DNA of 64,000 bases from Hypomyces perniciosus (lineage: Eukaryota > Ascomycota > Sordariomycetes > Hypocreales > Hypocreaceae), in NCBI GenBank assembly GCA_008477525.1, contig SPDT01000009.1:806001-870000 (forward strand), in the 5' to 3' direction. Below the pieces are notes generated by a model that was not told the DNA's origin, made no database searches, and worked only from the letters and a program-made list of their open reading frames with translations. A program made the position numbers and the translations under genes. This document shows, piece by piece, positions 32,183-44,485 of this stretch. Numbering within the stretch: position 1 is the first letter of the stretch; every line of letters begins with the position of its first letter.

Positions 32183-33641
32183 CCTGCAGGAGTACTTTTG
32201 CTAGTTGGTGCGTTGGGAACCTACAGCCCGGCGATAGGCTACAAGGTTATCGTTTCACCATGCCCTAATGGCAAGGGGAAGGTGACGACGACGAAGGGCA
32301 TACGAATCCTATCTCACATGTTGACTGTCTCGAACGGTATCTGCAGCAGCAGTTGTGATCTCTGCTTGGCAAAGCAACAGCATTACCAAAATCTGACTTT
32401 GTGGTTAGAGAGTGGATCAGATGTGGCGCTTGGGTTCGACCCATGTCATAACCTTAATGCATAATGGGAGATTTACTCCGTACGAAGGTAGAGCCGCAAA
32501 GAGAAGAGTCACTTCATAACCGACGGCACCCCTGCCACACAGTACGTATTAAGACCCTACCTATAAAAGCCAGCCAAGCCTGCTGTAATATACTGTAATA
32601 GTGGGCATATTCCCCTACACATGTCGCTATAGCTATCCCTTTTAGCGATCCTTCGGGGCCATGCTCACAAAAAAGCAACTAGACTTATTATTAGGTCTAT
32701 AGTTACCTAGTTTCTGGTCATTATCACCACTACTACTATAGCTGCTTAACTATACTCCGTAGTTTACTTTATATTCAGGATATATATTATTTGCTATAAA
32801 TGAAAATTTTTATTAAGTACTTAAGTAATTCTGATTGAAATTTGGCCTTTTATTGCAAGATAAAATACGTAATCTCTTATTAAATCAACAACCCTCGTGT
32901 AGCTGTTGTACTGTTTACTTTATACGCGTTTTACTAACAAGTAGGGATGTATGCTCTAAGTTCGCAAGCACAATAATAAGCCACATGATCCTAACTGCAA
33001 CTACGATTGGCAAAACGCTACTACAAATTGGGAATAGTTCTGAGTAAGCGTTCCATCATACGAGTGCGTATGTCTGTATATGGCCACCCACTTACTGGTA
33101 CACCTTGGTGTCTACCTAACTACTATCGCCTTGCAACTAGACTGGAGATTTGAGAGAGGCCGCACTAATTTGGAACCTCATTAACCAATCGAACATAAAC
33201 CACACATAATATCCGGGCGTAGTTTCGGCCGATTGCGCTGACAAAGGCCAGGATTAGATTACCTAGTCCGTGATCGTCCCTAAGCAGAGAGTCGGGATGT
33301 TCATGGGTATGTTAAGCATTACCTGGTCAGTTTCCATCAGCATTATTCGCGCATTCTCCCTTGCTAGTAGCCAGAAGTATGAGAGTTAGGATCCACTGTT
33401 GCGTGGTTCACTTTGTGTCATATTGCATAGCGGGGATGGTGTGAGGAAGTCCAGTGACTCCAGTCCAGCTATCATAGCACAGACTATATAAGATACGGCA
33501 GAGAGTGTTCCTTATACTTGGATCTGTGTACGTGCAACGTTAACCAAGTCTAAACGGATTATATATTTCTTGTGCCTCACGATATTCCTTCGATTTTGTG
33601 CCACCCTGACATTCCAAATCACCCGGTCTCCTCTCTCCGGT
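32183..33641. other. Divergent intergenic region between P450 and reductase
   Basis: No gene is seen. The region is AT-rich from 32.6 to 33.0 kb. TACTCCGTA-type motifs occur near 32472 and 32753. It probably contains both promoters. Confidence 0.4.
33484..33491 (+). promoter_or_regulatory. TATA-like box of the reductase gene
   Basis: TATATAAG about 150 bp upstream of the ATG at 33642. Confidence 0.35.
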
Positions 33642-34602
33642 ATGGCGTGCAAACAGAACATTGCGGTCGTGGGGGTTTGTGTATCAATGCCGTCGTTGTT
33701 GTCAACTTTAGCTAATGTGAACCTCGCAGGCTTCCGGTACGATCGGGCGTCCAATCCTGGCTCGTCTTATTGCCTCCAAACTCTTCACTGTTACAGTGCT
33801 CACACGAGACTCTAAACGGCCATTCCCTCAAGAGGTCAATGTTAAGGTCGTGGACTACGGCTCTGTGGAATCTCTTGAGCAAGCCCTTCAGGGACAACAT
33901 GGCCTGGTATCCGCCATGGCATTCGAGGCCATTGAAGAGCAAAAGAACCTTGTCATTGCAGCGGCCAATGCTGGCGTGACCCGCATGATTCCGTCAGAGT
34001 ATGGTAACGACACACTTAATCCCAAACTGGCCGACATACCGATTTACCAGCCGAAGATCTATATTCGGCAACTGTGTGAGAAATTGACTGCACAAGTTCC
34101 GTCATTTTCCTGGACAACCATCCAAAACGCATCATTCTTAGCCCCTGACTGGACCCTTGACTTCATTGTGGATGTTAAGCAGCGCAAGGCTGATATCAAG
34201 GATGGTGGAGACGTTCTTTTCGGCGCCACTACTTACGAGGACATAGCTCAGGCAGTAGTTGGCATTTTCACGCACTTGGATGAGACAGCCAACCGCCCAG
34301 TGAGGATTTCAAGCATCAATACTACTCAAAATGAAATCATCGCTATAGCAAAGGAGCTTGGCGTGACTGATGGCTGGGATCTCAAATATTCGCTCACGGA
34401 GGAGCAGGAGGTCGAGGCACTTAAGCGTTGGGCTGAGGGTGATCACAGTGACGAGGTCATTGCGATGTTTATCAACAGGGCCTTCCTTGGAAAAGGCTGG
34501 GGTGGGTTCTTCCCCAAGCTTGATAATGAGCTGCTGGGGATCAAAGGGCTTGAAAGACATGAATTTGTAGGCATTATCCAGGCCGCTATAGACAGGCAGT
34601 AA
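33642..34602 (+). CDS. NmrA/isoflavone-reductase-like NAD(P)-binding protein, 301 aa
   Basis: Exon 1 is 33642-33674 (11 codons), the intron is 33675-33729 (55 bp, GT...CGCAG), and exon 2 is 33730-34602. The splice rebuilds the dinucleotide-binding loop: VVG from exon 1 joined to ASGTIGRPILARL from exon 2, giving GxxGxxG at the N-terminus. VTVLTRDSK follows and would sit where NADP is contacted. Downstream are a variable Rossmann second half with RMIPSEYGND and the NmrA-type C-terminal substrate region. The length is normal for isoflavone-reductase-like fungal proteins, which reduce or isomerise small aromatic or secondary metabolites in the cytosol; the substrate cannot be told. Without the intron the start is missed, since the longest simple frame begins at 33796. 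No lesions are seen. Confidence 0.85.
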
Positions 34603-35652
34603 AGGCTCTGGCTACTAGACTCGTATATTAATGAATCCGGAATTTTCCGCTTACGGCAAAATGTTCCTTAAGTAACAGAATATAGCTCTGACGGGCAAAA
34701 GACCCAGGGACCCTCGCCATCATGCATCATCTGCTCGTGTTCAAGACTTTTGGCTAGTACTAGCTCTTGCAGCTCCACAGAGTGAGATCATATGGATTGT
34801 TTATTACTTTCCTAAACTAGATTCGGGAGTTGCGGATGTCCATTCGGCACCAGATGCTTTACCTCGGCGATCTAGGATATATGTTGTTGGCAGTGGCCAA
34901 TTTTCAACAAGGGGTCCGTGTAGCAAAGTCAAGGTCCTGAAAGAAAAGAACTTTTGTATTATACCCATATAAGACTAAGCGAGGCTTTACGGGCATATCT
35001 ATTCATCTTCGTGCTTCAAAATCTTGTTACAAATTCTCCTCTACGCTGCCTCAACTGCTCTCCTATGGCCTCTAGCCTAATGTGACGTTCCGGATGACTA
35101 ACGCCTCTACGCGTACTCCGCAGACTCCGGTCAAGGCACTCAGGGTCACTCGTGTCGCTGGGATTCACCCTAGCACTTGTACGGAGTACTGGAGGGGGTG
35201 TAGCCTAATAGCTAGCCATGCCCGTAAATGTCGGGATGTACGTACACTACCGATGTCGGAACTGCTGCTGTGTACAAAACGGTGACTGTGTGAGCACCCT
35301 GATGAGTGAGATCTCCGCTGTCTTGAAATTACGTACATAACTCATTCACCGCTATCTCTTAAAATGTCATCATTTGAAGCCTGCCCGACCCCTGTTAGCC
35401 TGTCGCAATGCAGTTGAATCATACTCTGTAAACCGATTTTTCCTGTAAGGTTGTTTTCACCAAGCTCGGCGAGGAGACCGGCAGCTGCGTCGGCTGTCCA
35501 ATTTTCACAGACCGACCGGACTCGCGAAGCCAAGTATAACGCAAACCAGCTGCCACCGGAGTTGGGTCTAGGAGGTGGGTTTTCCATGAGATAAATAATG
35601 CAAGGCAAGCTGACGTAGTGTCCCAGTCTGCTAATTTTATGTCGCGCAAGAT
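34603..35652. other. Intergenic plus sequence downstream of the DUF3638 break
   Basis: Frames at 35342-35608 and 35419-35649 (minus) follow the premature end of the DUF3638 gene but do not match its expected continuation. Their origin is unknown; one is leucine-rich and helical (AAAGLLAELGENNLTGKIG). Confidence 0.4.
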
Positions 35653-38600
35653 CTACAAGCGATGGGGTAATTCCTCTTGCACCAAATGCGCGACGCGCTT
35701 TACAATTCCAAGAACGTGCTGTATTAGGGTCCAGCGCTCAGGACTGAGTTCGATCGGCTTCTGTGTTCCCATTGTGTAGATAAGCTCGAACTTGACATTA
35801 AAATTCTCATCGCTTTCATCGACAAGGTCGCGTGAGCAGGTGTTGAAATAATGCTGCGTCTTGAGGAGAATTTGGCCAACTTCTTCTCGCGGGGCAAGCT
35901 GGTTCTCAATTCCCATGAGTTTAAACGAGAGGAGGTGCTCTGGCTGCATAAGCAGTATTCCACTGTTTTCGGCGCATTCCTTTGAGAGTCTGAGTATTGT
36001 GTGTGCGTCAGAGGTCGTCAGCTTAAGCGATCGGGAAAACGGCATCTCATATATGCGATGGTTCATCAGCCCCCCAAGCTTGGATACTAGGGTTCGACGA
36101 AGCTCCTTTGCTTGGGGCTTGGAAACAATGACGCGAATGAGCCTCTTACCGTCCGCAAGATGCGCCGCTACGATAGGAATAATCACAGAGGATTTGCCCT
36201 CACCCATGTTTAGTTGCATGACAGCGTTTTTGTTCTGCGGCGGCTTTCTCATCTGCGAAGCAATCTGCTCCTGAACTTCCCGAATCATGATGCCGCTTTC
36301 AACCTCTAATAGCAATGATTCGGGGTATTCCAGAGGGTCCCAATTTGTATGACCAGGATTCAACAGCTCCTTGACGAGTTCTATCTCATCACCCCGCTGA
36401 GCGAGCATCCGCTCGGCTCGCTGAACCATAGCAAGAGACTTCGCATACGTAACGATCGCTTTTTTCCACGCCGGGGAAAGATGTTGCCAATGAACTCGAG
36501 TCAGCCGACCAAGGAAGAAGGAAGGGGAGACCCTTGGCGCCATGTATCTCTTTGCAATCGATGTCGCTGAAGACACTGGATCGGTGAGGGGGCTGAAACG
36601 GACCATCTCGTCAAAACCGACTCCTTTTCCTAACAGATGATATATGTTGCCGCTTTTGGTCATACATTCCGATAGATATTGCTCCAGTATCTCAAAAAGA
36701 CTGGTTCCCGTGTGCTTGAGTCGATATGTAGCACTGAGATGTTCTTGAGACTTTTGGCTGCAATCCAACTCTTTCAAGTACTTGCGTTCGAATTCTCGAG
36801 AAGCTTTGTGTTGCAGAACTGCCACGAGCTTACCCAAATCGTCATTTCCTTTTTGTCCAATGGCTTCGGTATCAAGTAGATGAAGGTCAGGTTCAGGCAC
36901 ACCGCTTAATGAAGGCGGAGGATGAGCAAACAAATCCTCGTCATTGATGAACGGCCTTTGACCGACTATGACTTTGGCTGGCAGGAGTGAATAACTTGCA
37001 GGACTGGAAATTTGTCTTACTTTAGCTGAATGAAGAGCACTGGTGACAAATCTTAGGTATTCAAACAGCTGATAATTCTGATACCAGTTTTGCCAAGTCG
37101 GCAAAATATTTTCCATAATGCCGCTTTGATACAAATATTTGTCGGAGTTTTCTCCACTGGGGGTTATCGGTACATTACAAATCCATTGCTTTTGGAGTTG
37201 GTCAATGAAATGGCTGATAGCTGTATGCTGATTGTCTTCGAATTGTCTATAACGTCTTTGTTCCAGTTGCCGGTCACTCTCGTACAGGCGGCGTGGAAGA
37301 GATGTCTCTTGACTATTAGAAAACGGGACTAAGTGGTTTCCGACGGTGGCTTTAAGATAGAAATAGTCGATACTGTAGCCCTTGGAAGTCCGGAACACAT
37401 TCACATTAGGAACTTGAATCCTCCTGACAGCCTCCATATTTGCACATGCCGCAAGTGCTTGAACAGCATCAAGACTGCATTTTTGTGCGTATGCCATTGT
37501 AGCAAGACAGAACATAAGTCGAAAGCGACAAAAATGGACTTTTCCACTGCCTAAAGCTTGGTGAAACCTCCACCAATACTCCGAAAGTACGGATTTCGCA
37601 TCTGATAACCACATGGAGTCGTAGCCAATTTCATCATCGAGCAATGGCATATTTGGACCCTGTGTACCGTCCAGGCTGTTCAACAAATCCCACAACGTTG
37701 TGGAAAGATTATCAGATACAGAGACATGGAGAGTCTCTCTCCTTTCGGCCACCATGGTTGCGATGGCAAATGCGCTTTCGGATCTGTTTAGACGCTTCAT
37801 TCTGTCCCGTGCTTGATAGGTGACGTCGCGAGCAGTGGTATGGCTTTCGGCGCCAAATCCAAAGACGTAAAAGGTAGAAGCCCTGATTTGATGTCGCGCT
37901 TCTAGTGCGTAGTTCACATGTTTTAGTATCGGGTGCTTGATGTAAGAGTCACCATAGAAGAATTTGGTAGCATCAACCCCCTGCAGAATCGATTCCACCG
38001 AAGCATGTAGGTATCCATGCTGCGATAAGAAGCTGAGTTCACTATCCCAGTCGATAGTTTCCATGACATGTTCGTTTTCAGGATAATATGCTCTGGCAGG
38101 GGACAGTCTCGAGATGCGGCTGAGAATAGCAAGGTCTTCCTCCGAAAAATGCTTGAAAGACCGAACTGCTGCGGAATTAAGAATTGATAAACACTCCTCC
38201 GTTCCGGTCTTGAGGGTGAGCTCATCAGGCAAGCAGAATGAAGTGAGCGCATGGAGGTAGGCGAGGGAAAGTCTGCTCGGTGAACTGCCATTATCCACCA
38301 AACGCCCCAGTCTGGTGTCAATATCAAAGGGATGGACCCGATTCGAGCTGCCGTATTCAATTGTAACTTGTACATGCTGTGAGGGGCTCGAGTACCGAAT
38401 ATGACCGTTTGGGACTAGAACTTTCCGGTCATTAAGATCGTCGCACAACGTCAATTTGCTATGCAGTCCGGTCAGAGTTCCAATTCCTTGCCTCTTGTCC
38501 ACATACATGCCACGAAATTGTCGACAGAAGAGCTTAGGCAAGCCAGGTTGTAGGAAGAAGTCTAGACGAAGTCTAGGCAGACTGATGTTGAGCTCGAGCG

Positions 38601-41600
38601 TAGCGTCATCAAGGACCATATGTATGTGACTTCCGTGCTCAAGCGGTCTTAAGATGTTTCAGAGATGCTTAGCAGTAGGACCCGTTGGTCCAAGGAGTGA
38701 TTCTCCTTGCCTTTTGAGCGCCCATAAAGACCCAACTCTCCCCAGAAACCAGTTGTTGGGCGAAGAATGCCAAGGAAATTCCTTGGGCCGGAACTCGACT
38801 TTTCCAGAAAGATGATCGTACCAGTGCACATGATCATGAATGAAGCTTTTGGGTAGGGTCCCCTCGAAGACGCTATGTGGAATCAGGTCCAGCGTATGGA
38901 TTCCTTTGGACGCCACTAGGCGGAGCTCCGTAGAGTTTGGCCAATCAATCCCAAATGAGAGGGTATGCCCATGATAAGTCTTCATTGTAGAAAACTGCAT
39001 CCCAGGGACACTAGCAGGCATGACCTCTATCATTTCTCTTCCAAACAAAGTCTTGAAACTCGGGTGCTTCTCATACACATCCGGTAAGCGAGATGGAGGC
39101 AGGCCGTTCACTAACAGCTCGGCAGTCAAAAGATTAATTTGAATGGTCGAAGCATTCCTGCATTCACTCTCTGCAGTTTTTGTCTCCATCCAGTGATACT
39201 CAGCGCTCGACAATGGTTCCCATGCATTCCCCCCGGCATAAAATGGTAGTACTCTCCTTACAGCAAGGTCAAGACCTTGGTTTCTGGCCTCCAAGACCTC
39301 TCGCAAAAGAATCTGGTGAGATTTGTATAGAACACGTCCCCATTGCAATTTCAGGCCAAGGTGAATTGGGTCGAGACATTCCCCAACGCTGTGTGATAGA
39401 TTCTTGATGATGATTGAGCATTCGACCAAGATGCTGACTTGATCATGATTCGACAGTATACTCTCAAGGTGGGTCTCGTCGACGTCGAAAGAAGCGACAC
39501 AGATGAACGCGATTTGGGACGTAATGCAGAAAAAGTCTGCTCTTTGTTCATCATCCTCTATTGCCAATATCTTGCTTTGTAGCAGATGAATCCAACCAAT
39601 GGCCACCGAACGACATCGTACAAGGAATGAATGGTATGTGAGACACAGTGAAAGGGTTGGAGCCAAGTTCAGGGCTTTGATGGCGATAGCGATGAAACCC
39701 TTTAATGATATATAAGATTCCCAGTTCTTCTCTATTCTCTCCAGTGAGAGAGATAGGCCCTGGAGAAGCTTTTCGACAAATGCCTCCTCGCGGAGGAGTT
39801 GATGACTGGCACGATATACAGAGCCGTCGAGGGGTGGCCCTGCTTGATGAATGATCTGAAGTAACATGAGAACAGTATCTGGCTTGTTAAAGTCGATGGT
39901 TGGTGCAAATAGCTGAACGAGAATATTGGACCACTGTAGGCGGAATCCAATAGGCAGAGAAGCCACAGCCTTGAATTCCTCCAACGAAAGGTTTTCTGGA
40001 CAACAAGATTGTTCAGAAAGGACATGATTTGGGGAGAGGCCGTTCACCTTCCATGGCAGTCGAAAAATGAAGTCTTGAAGGCTTTTATTTCGCTCCGATA
40101 GCTTGTACATGCATGCTCTAGGAATCATTGCTGCTGTTTGGAATTTTGAAACAAAGGTGTCCCTCTGGACGTCGTAGAACCCATAGGTGAGACCGTTCTT
40201 TACTAAAATATCTCCTTCCTTCGCAATGTTGATCATTTTTCCTTTGCGATGTGTGCCGCGATTAGACTTAGTAGTCGAAACAAGCTCCAGCCGTCGCTTA
40301 ACACGATTGTAGTAAGAAGGCAAGTGCGTGCCTAGTTTAGCCACAACATTGTCTCGCCTTTCGGAGTAATGGCACCCCAGGACATCATTTATGATAAATA
40401 CGGTCATGTTCCGCCAGGCATTAAAACAGTAGGGAACTTCCAGCTCGAAAACTGTTGACTGAGCCTTCAGCTTATCGGCTGGGAGAGGCCATTCATGTAC
40501 CTCAATGGTTAGTGAATCGGCTTCGTTGCTAAGCCGACAGCTCATGCAATGTCGGCCATGCCCCTTGCATCGGTATCCTGTCCTCCAATCCGTATATTCA
40601 TAATAGGTGCAGTCAAGCTGATTCGAGCGAGTCTTCAGCTCGTTATATTTCATCTTTAGTCGATAGAATTCTCCCTTCTTCCGCTCCCTCTCTGCAGATG
40701 CAGTAGTCTCAATCTTCCCACGCAACAACTGATGCTTAGTTGACGTGGCGTAATAGCGGTTTGGAAAAGATTGTCTGTGTCCGAAAGAGGAGAAGATCGA
40801 GGGGCATCTAGTTTGAGTGCCATCGTATCGAGTCTTGATATACGCCTCGGCTTTAGCCAGTCTTTCCAAATGGCCCTTAGAATGCAGCAGCAAAGATTGC
40901 ATCAGGTCATACGGGACTTCTGGGCAATAATCAGGCAATAGGCTATTGCGTCTACATGCTGACTTATCGCAAGCAACCCACAGTTCCAAGACCGTGATGA
41001 GCGCGACAGATAGACTTTCGGGACACCCCGCGTAGCAGGTTTGTGCTAGGCTGTAATACTTTGTCGTAGCAGTCCACAATTGCTGGCAAGTTTCCTCATC
41101 TGCTAGATTGGACTCAATCCAAATGTCAAGTGACGACTTGACCCATTCCTCAAATTCTGCCAAGTTGAAGAAGATACTCTCGGGATGAATACCTTTCTTC
41201 AAAATCGGGATGCTTGATTTATCGAATTTCACAGCGATCCAAGGTGCTCGGAACTGGGTCACAGTCGGTTTATTGTGTCGAGAACCGATGCTGCGTATGA
41301 ATTCGTCAAGCTTTAGATACGGTTCGAAAATATCACCCAACGAAATCGGCTCCGACAATAATTGAAAGTCCAAAGACGGATCTGAATTCCGCAAGATGGA
41401 TGCCCAGCGTTCCTCGAGACAAGCCCGAGAGCGTGCCAACGTCTCATTGATGACCTGGAGCCAAGGGTATTCGAGTCCTTCGCGCAACTTCTTGAGTCGC
41501 CTTGCTAGTTTGGCAGCAATGCAATAAAGAATGTCACTTGGAAACCTCTGTTGCTGTGCAACCTCCAGAATACACCCCATGAGATATATCATGAACTCTT

Positions 41601-42513
41601 TGTAGAGTGGCCGATCCAAGTCGAGGCGGTCGAAATGTATTTGGAGCGTCACCCGAATAAGAAGCCAGACAGAAGATCTTCGCCAGGGCAGTTTCGCATT
41701 TTGCCAGAGGACTTCCTCACGAGTGTTCTTCCATATGCTATGAGTCTGTGTGGCCTCTCCAACGGCGTGAAGGACGTTGTAAAGGTAGTCGGAGACTAGG
41801 AAAGGATCCGTGGTGTCCCTTTCCTCGATATGGGCTTCGCCTTTCTTCATCACCTTCGGTTTTGCCTCCGCCACTTCCTGGTGACTCATTTTTGCAATGG
41901 TATGTGCCAAAGCTGCCCTGAGCCCGTCCTGGGCATAATTCTCAAGGGGAATCGAGATGGATGAGGCAGGAAAGCATCGCCGAAGCCGCCCTTCCGTACC
42001 TATAACCGCTTCATTCTTGGGAGACAACTCGAATGATTCGAGAAGGACAGATTTCGTTTCTCGCGACAGCATCATGCCAGCATTCTGGGCATTGATGTTT
42101 ATGGGGAAAAAGCCGTCTGATGAAAAGTTAGAGATGAAAGTCCTACGGGCAAGCCTCATACATAGACAGGAAAACATACCATTTTTGGTTAAATGACCGA
42201 GAATATTAGCAAGCTCTTGTTCGTTAACAAACCCTGAGTTATCTCTTATATTCTTATAGCGCCTCATGGCCAGCTGAGCTGATTTGATCGTCTTATAATA
42301 GGCGGGGCTGACGTAGGCCAAAAAATTACCAAGCGCCTCGATAGCCATACCTAAAAGAGCAGTCTCATGAGAAGTACTTTCCGGGTCATCCCCATTCTGA
42401 GGGAGCTGAGGAGGGAGGAACACATTGTGAATTATAAAGAGAACTGCTCTATCGTTTTCCAAGAAGTCGCTCAGCAAAGCCATGTTTTGCTTTGAGCAGC
42501 AAGTAGAACTCAA
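35653..42513 (-). pseudogene. DUF3638-family giant protein, nonsense-mutated and C-terminally truncated
   Basis: Two long minus-strand frames, 38659-42513 (1284 codons) and 35653-38619 (988 codons), lie in the same phase. They are separated only by one in-frame TGA (38659-38661) and 13 sense codons (NILRPLEHGSHIH), so one nonsense change splits a single gene. The protein belongs to the roughly 3000-residue fungal family with DUF6606, DUF3638 and DUF3645 domains. Recognisable parts are the central RQFRGMYVDKRQGIGTLTGL region and the DUF3638 block QLNMGEGKSSVIIPIVAAHL. That block has a P-loop-like GEGKS, followed by LVDESDENFNVKFELIYTMG. The frame ends soon after, at a TAG, before the expected last several hundred residues including DUF3645. 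The biochemical role of the family is unclear; the ATPase/helicase-like motif is suggestive only. Intact upstream coding of more than 2200 codons suggests recent inactivation. Confidence 0.8.
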
Positions 42514-42620
42514 AGATTTTGGTTGGAATATAGAGGAAAGAGGGGTGGATGGTGACCAATCAGGTGTTTGTCAACTAAGTAGTGTAAGCGAAGTTCTTGC
42601 CATAGCGTAAGTGTTGCTTT

Positions 42621-42630
42621 TTATATAAAG
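42621..42630 (-). promoter_or_regulatory. TATA-like box of the DUF3638 gene
   Basis: CTTTATATAA on the minus strand, about 110 bp upstream of the ATG at 42513. Confidence 0.4.
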
Positions 42631-44485
42631 TACGATCTCCCATTCCCAATTTCCAAACACGACCCACCGGCCCTCCCCCAATAGGTCCCCGACGTCTAGC
42701 TTCCTAGCGCCACAAGATGGTGACTCATTGATTCTCACGCAGGACGTACATGGGTGGCAAATGGATTGCATATGACAAAACAGTTTGATTATGGCCGAAA
42801 CTTACCTGCCAGTCGTTTGAGCTTGTATTCTACCGTGATAGGTACGTATCTTGGAATATGTTTAAGGCTTATTTGCTTTTGGAGTATGTATTGGCTGACC
42901 AGTTTATTTTTTTGCAAACAATAATATATTTCCTAAGCTGGAGGCTGCTGCAGTTCAGTGTAACTGTTTGACGGTGCAACTGCCATTTAACGTGGCTGTG
43001 GTGCGATGGACAATACCCGAATTTATTGAATTTACGGCACCCTATTGTGTACTTCGTGCTGTATAATTATGTCGTAATCTAAACATAGATTTTGAAATCA
43101 TCTTACCAGAGAAATACACATACTGTATTACTCGCTCAAGGAGCAGAAATTTCGATCAAGCCGAGACCCTAGGTTGTACTGCACGAACCAAGCGGCAGGA
43201 AAGTGGAAGAAAAGAGAAAGCAAGAAAAGAAGGAAGCGAAAACGAGTCCGGCCCAATGAATTACTGATGATTCCAGGAATACATCCTGGTACACACCAAC
43301 TCCAACCCATTGAGTAGTGTACCGATCATATCTGAGTAACCTCGATGCGAATGCATCAAACACAAGGCAGGCATCGGTTTTCTTTCTGCTCCGGCTGTAA
43401 ATCCTACGAGACAATGAAGTCATCCTGAAGTCGATTTTACGAGTAAGATAGCGGGTGAGTCATTTGTGATATTCAATCCTGACCACCAACTGGGATTGTG
43501 CAAAATACCACAAAGGAAGGAATACTCTGTCTCTCGGACATTCGGCGTCTGGAATGACGTACTAGATCTGACATTCTACAATTTAATTAGTTCGATGCAT
43601 GAAAATTAATAATACAACAACAACTATTTGAACTTTTTATTATTAGAATGCAGCTATGAGTAGCAATGTGGGTGTTCGTAGATTGGTGCTTATTGTATAT
43701 TGACATCTGCTCAGAAGTGATTAGCCGCGGAGCCAAAATCTATATATCTATATAGCACATTTAATGCCTACTACTACCTTGGGCCTCCCACCAAACGTCT
43801 TGTGTTTCGTTGATTTCCCTTCTTACTGCATTATATATGTTACAGGGTCGACCGGAACGAGTGTCCACCTGTTTTGGTCGGAAAATTGGTTGGAGCATAG
43901 GCCATGCGCGCCACATGTGGCTTTTACCGTGCCTCTACTGTGGTCCATACTCATTAAGCCAGAAGTGGCTGCTTGGTGCTGCAGGAACAGGGCTTAAGTG
44001 TTCAGGCATCTAGGCCACCTCCAGGCAAGCAGCTTATTTTTCCTGTTCCTGCTTTCTTACAAGGCAATTTCTGGGCTCTTCATACCACAGCCAGGACTGG
44101 CTATTCTAAATCACACTGATGGCACGGCAGCTAACCAGTTCCAAACACCAAGCCAATTCAGGCTTTATCCCTAACCGAAAATCGACACGCAAGATAGCCA
44201 GGATTGGCGTCCACCCACTCTTTGGGCATTTCTGAGCACGGACTCTCGGTACCTGCGCATACTTGGAGATACAAAGCCATGACTGGACAGTCGAAACTGG
44301 CCTTGGAATGGCCTATAAAATCCGGCCGATTATGGATTTTGCACCACCAAGTCCCGACCAGAAAGTAACCGTGAAGTCCTACTAAGTATATAGAGCAACT
44401 AACAAACCACGTGAGTGGTAGAAAGTGCGAAACCCAACGAAAAGTACAAAGTACCCTGCCCTAGGCACAAATTCTGGGGTTCAAT
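42631..44485. other. Intergenic
   Basis: No supported gene. Short frames at 43128-43423 (minus) and 43764-44013 (plus) have no family. The last 8 bases before the composite transposon are GGTTCAAT. Confidence 0.4.

Noticed and set aside
32425..32455. tRNA B-box-like GGGTTCGACCC
   Set aside because: No A box or acceptor-stem pairing at the right distance.
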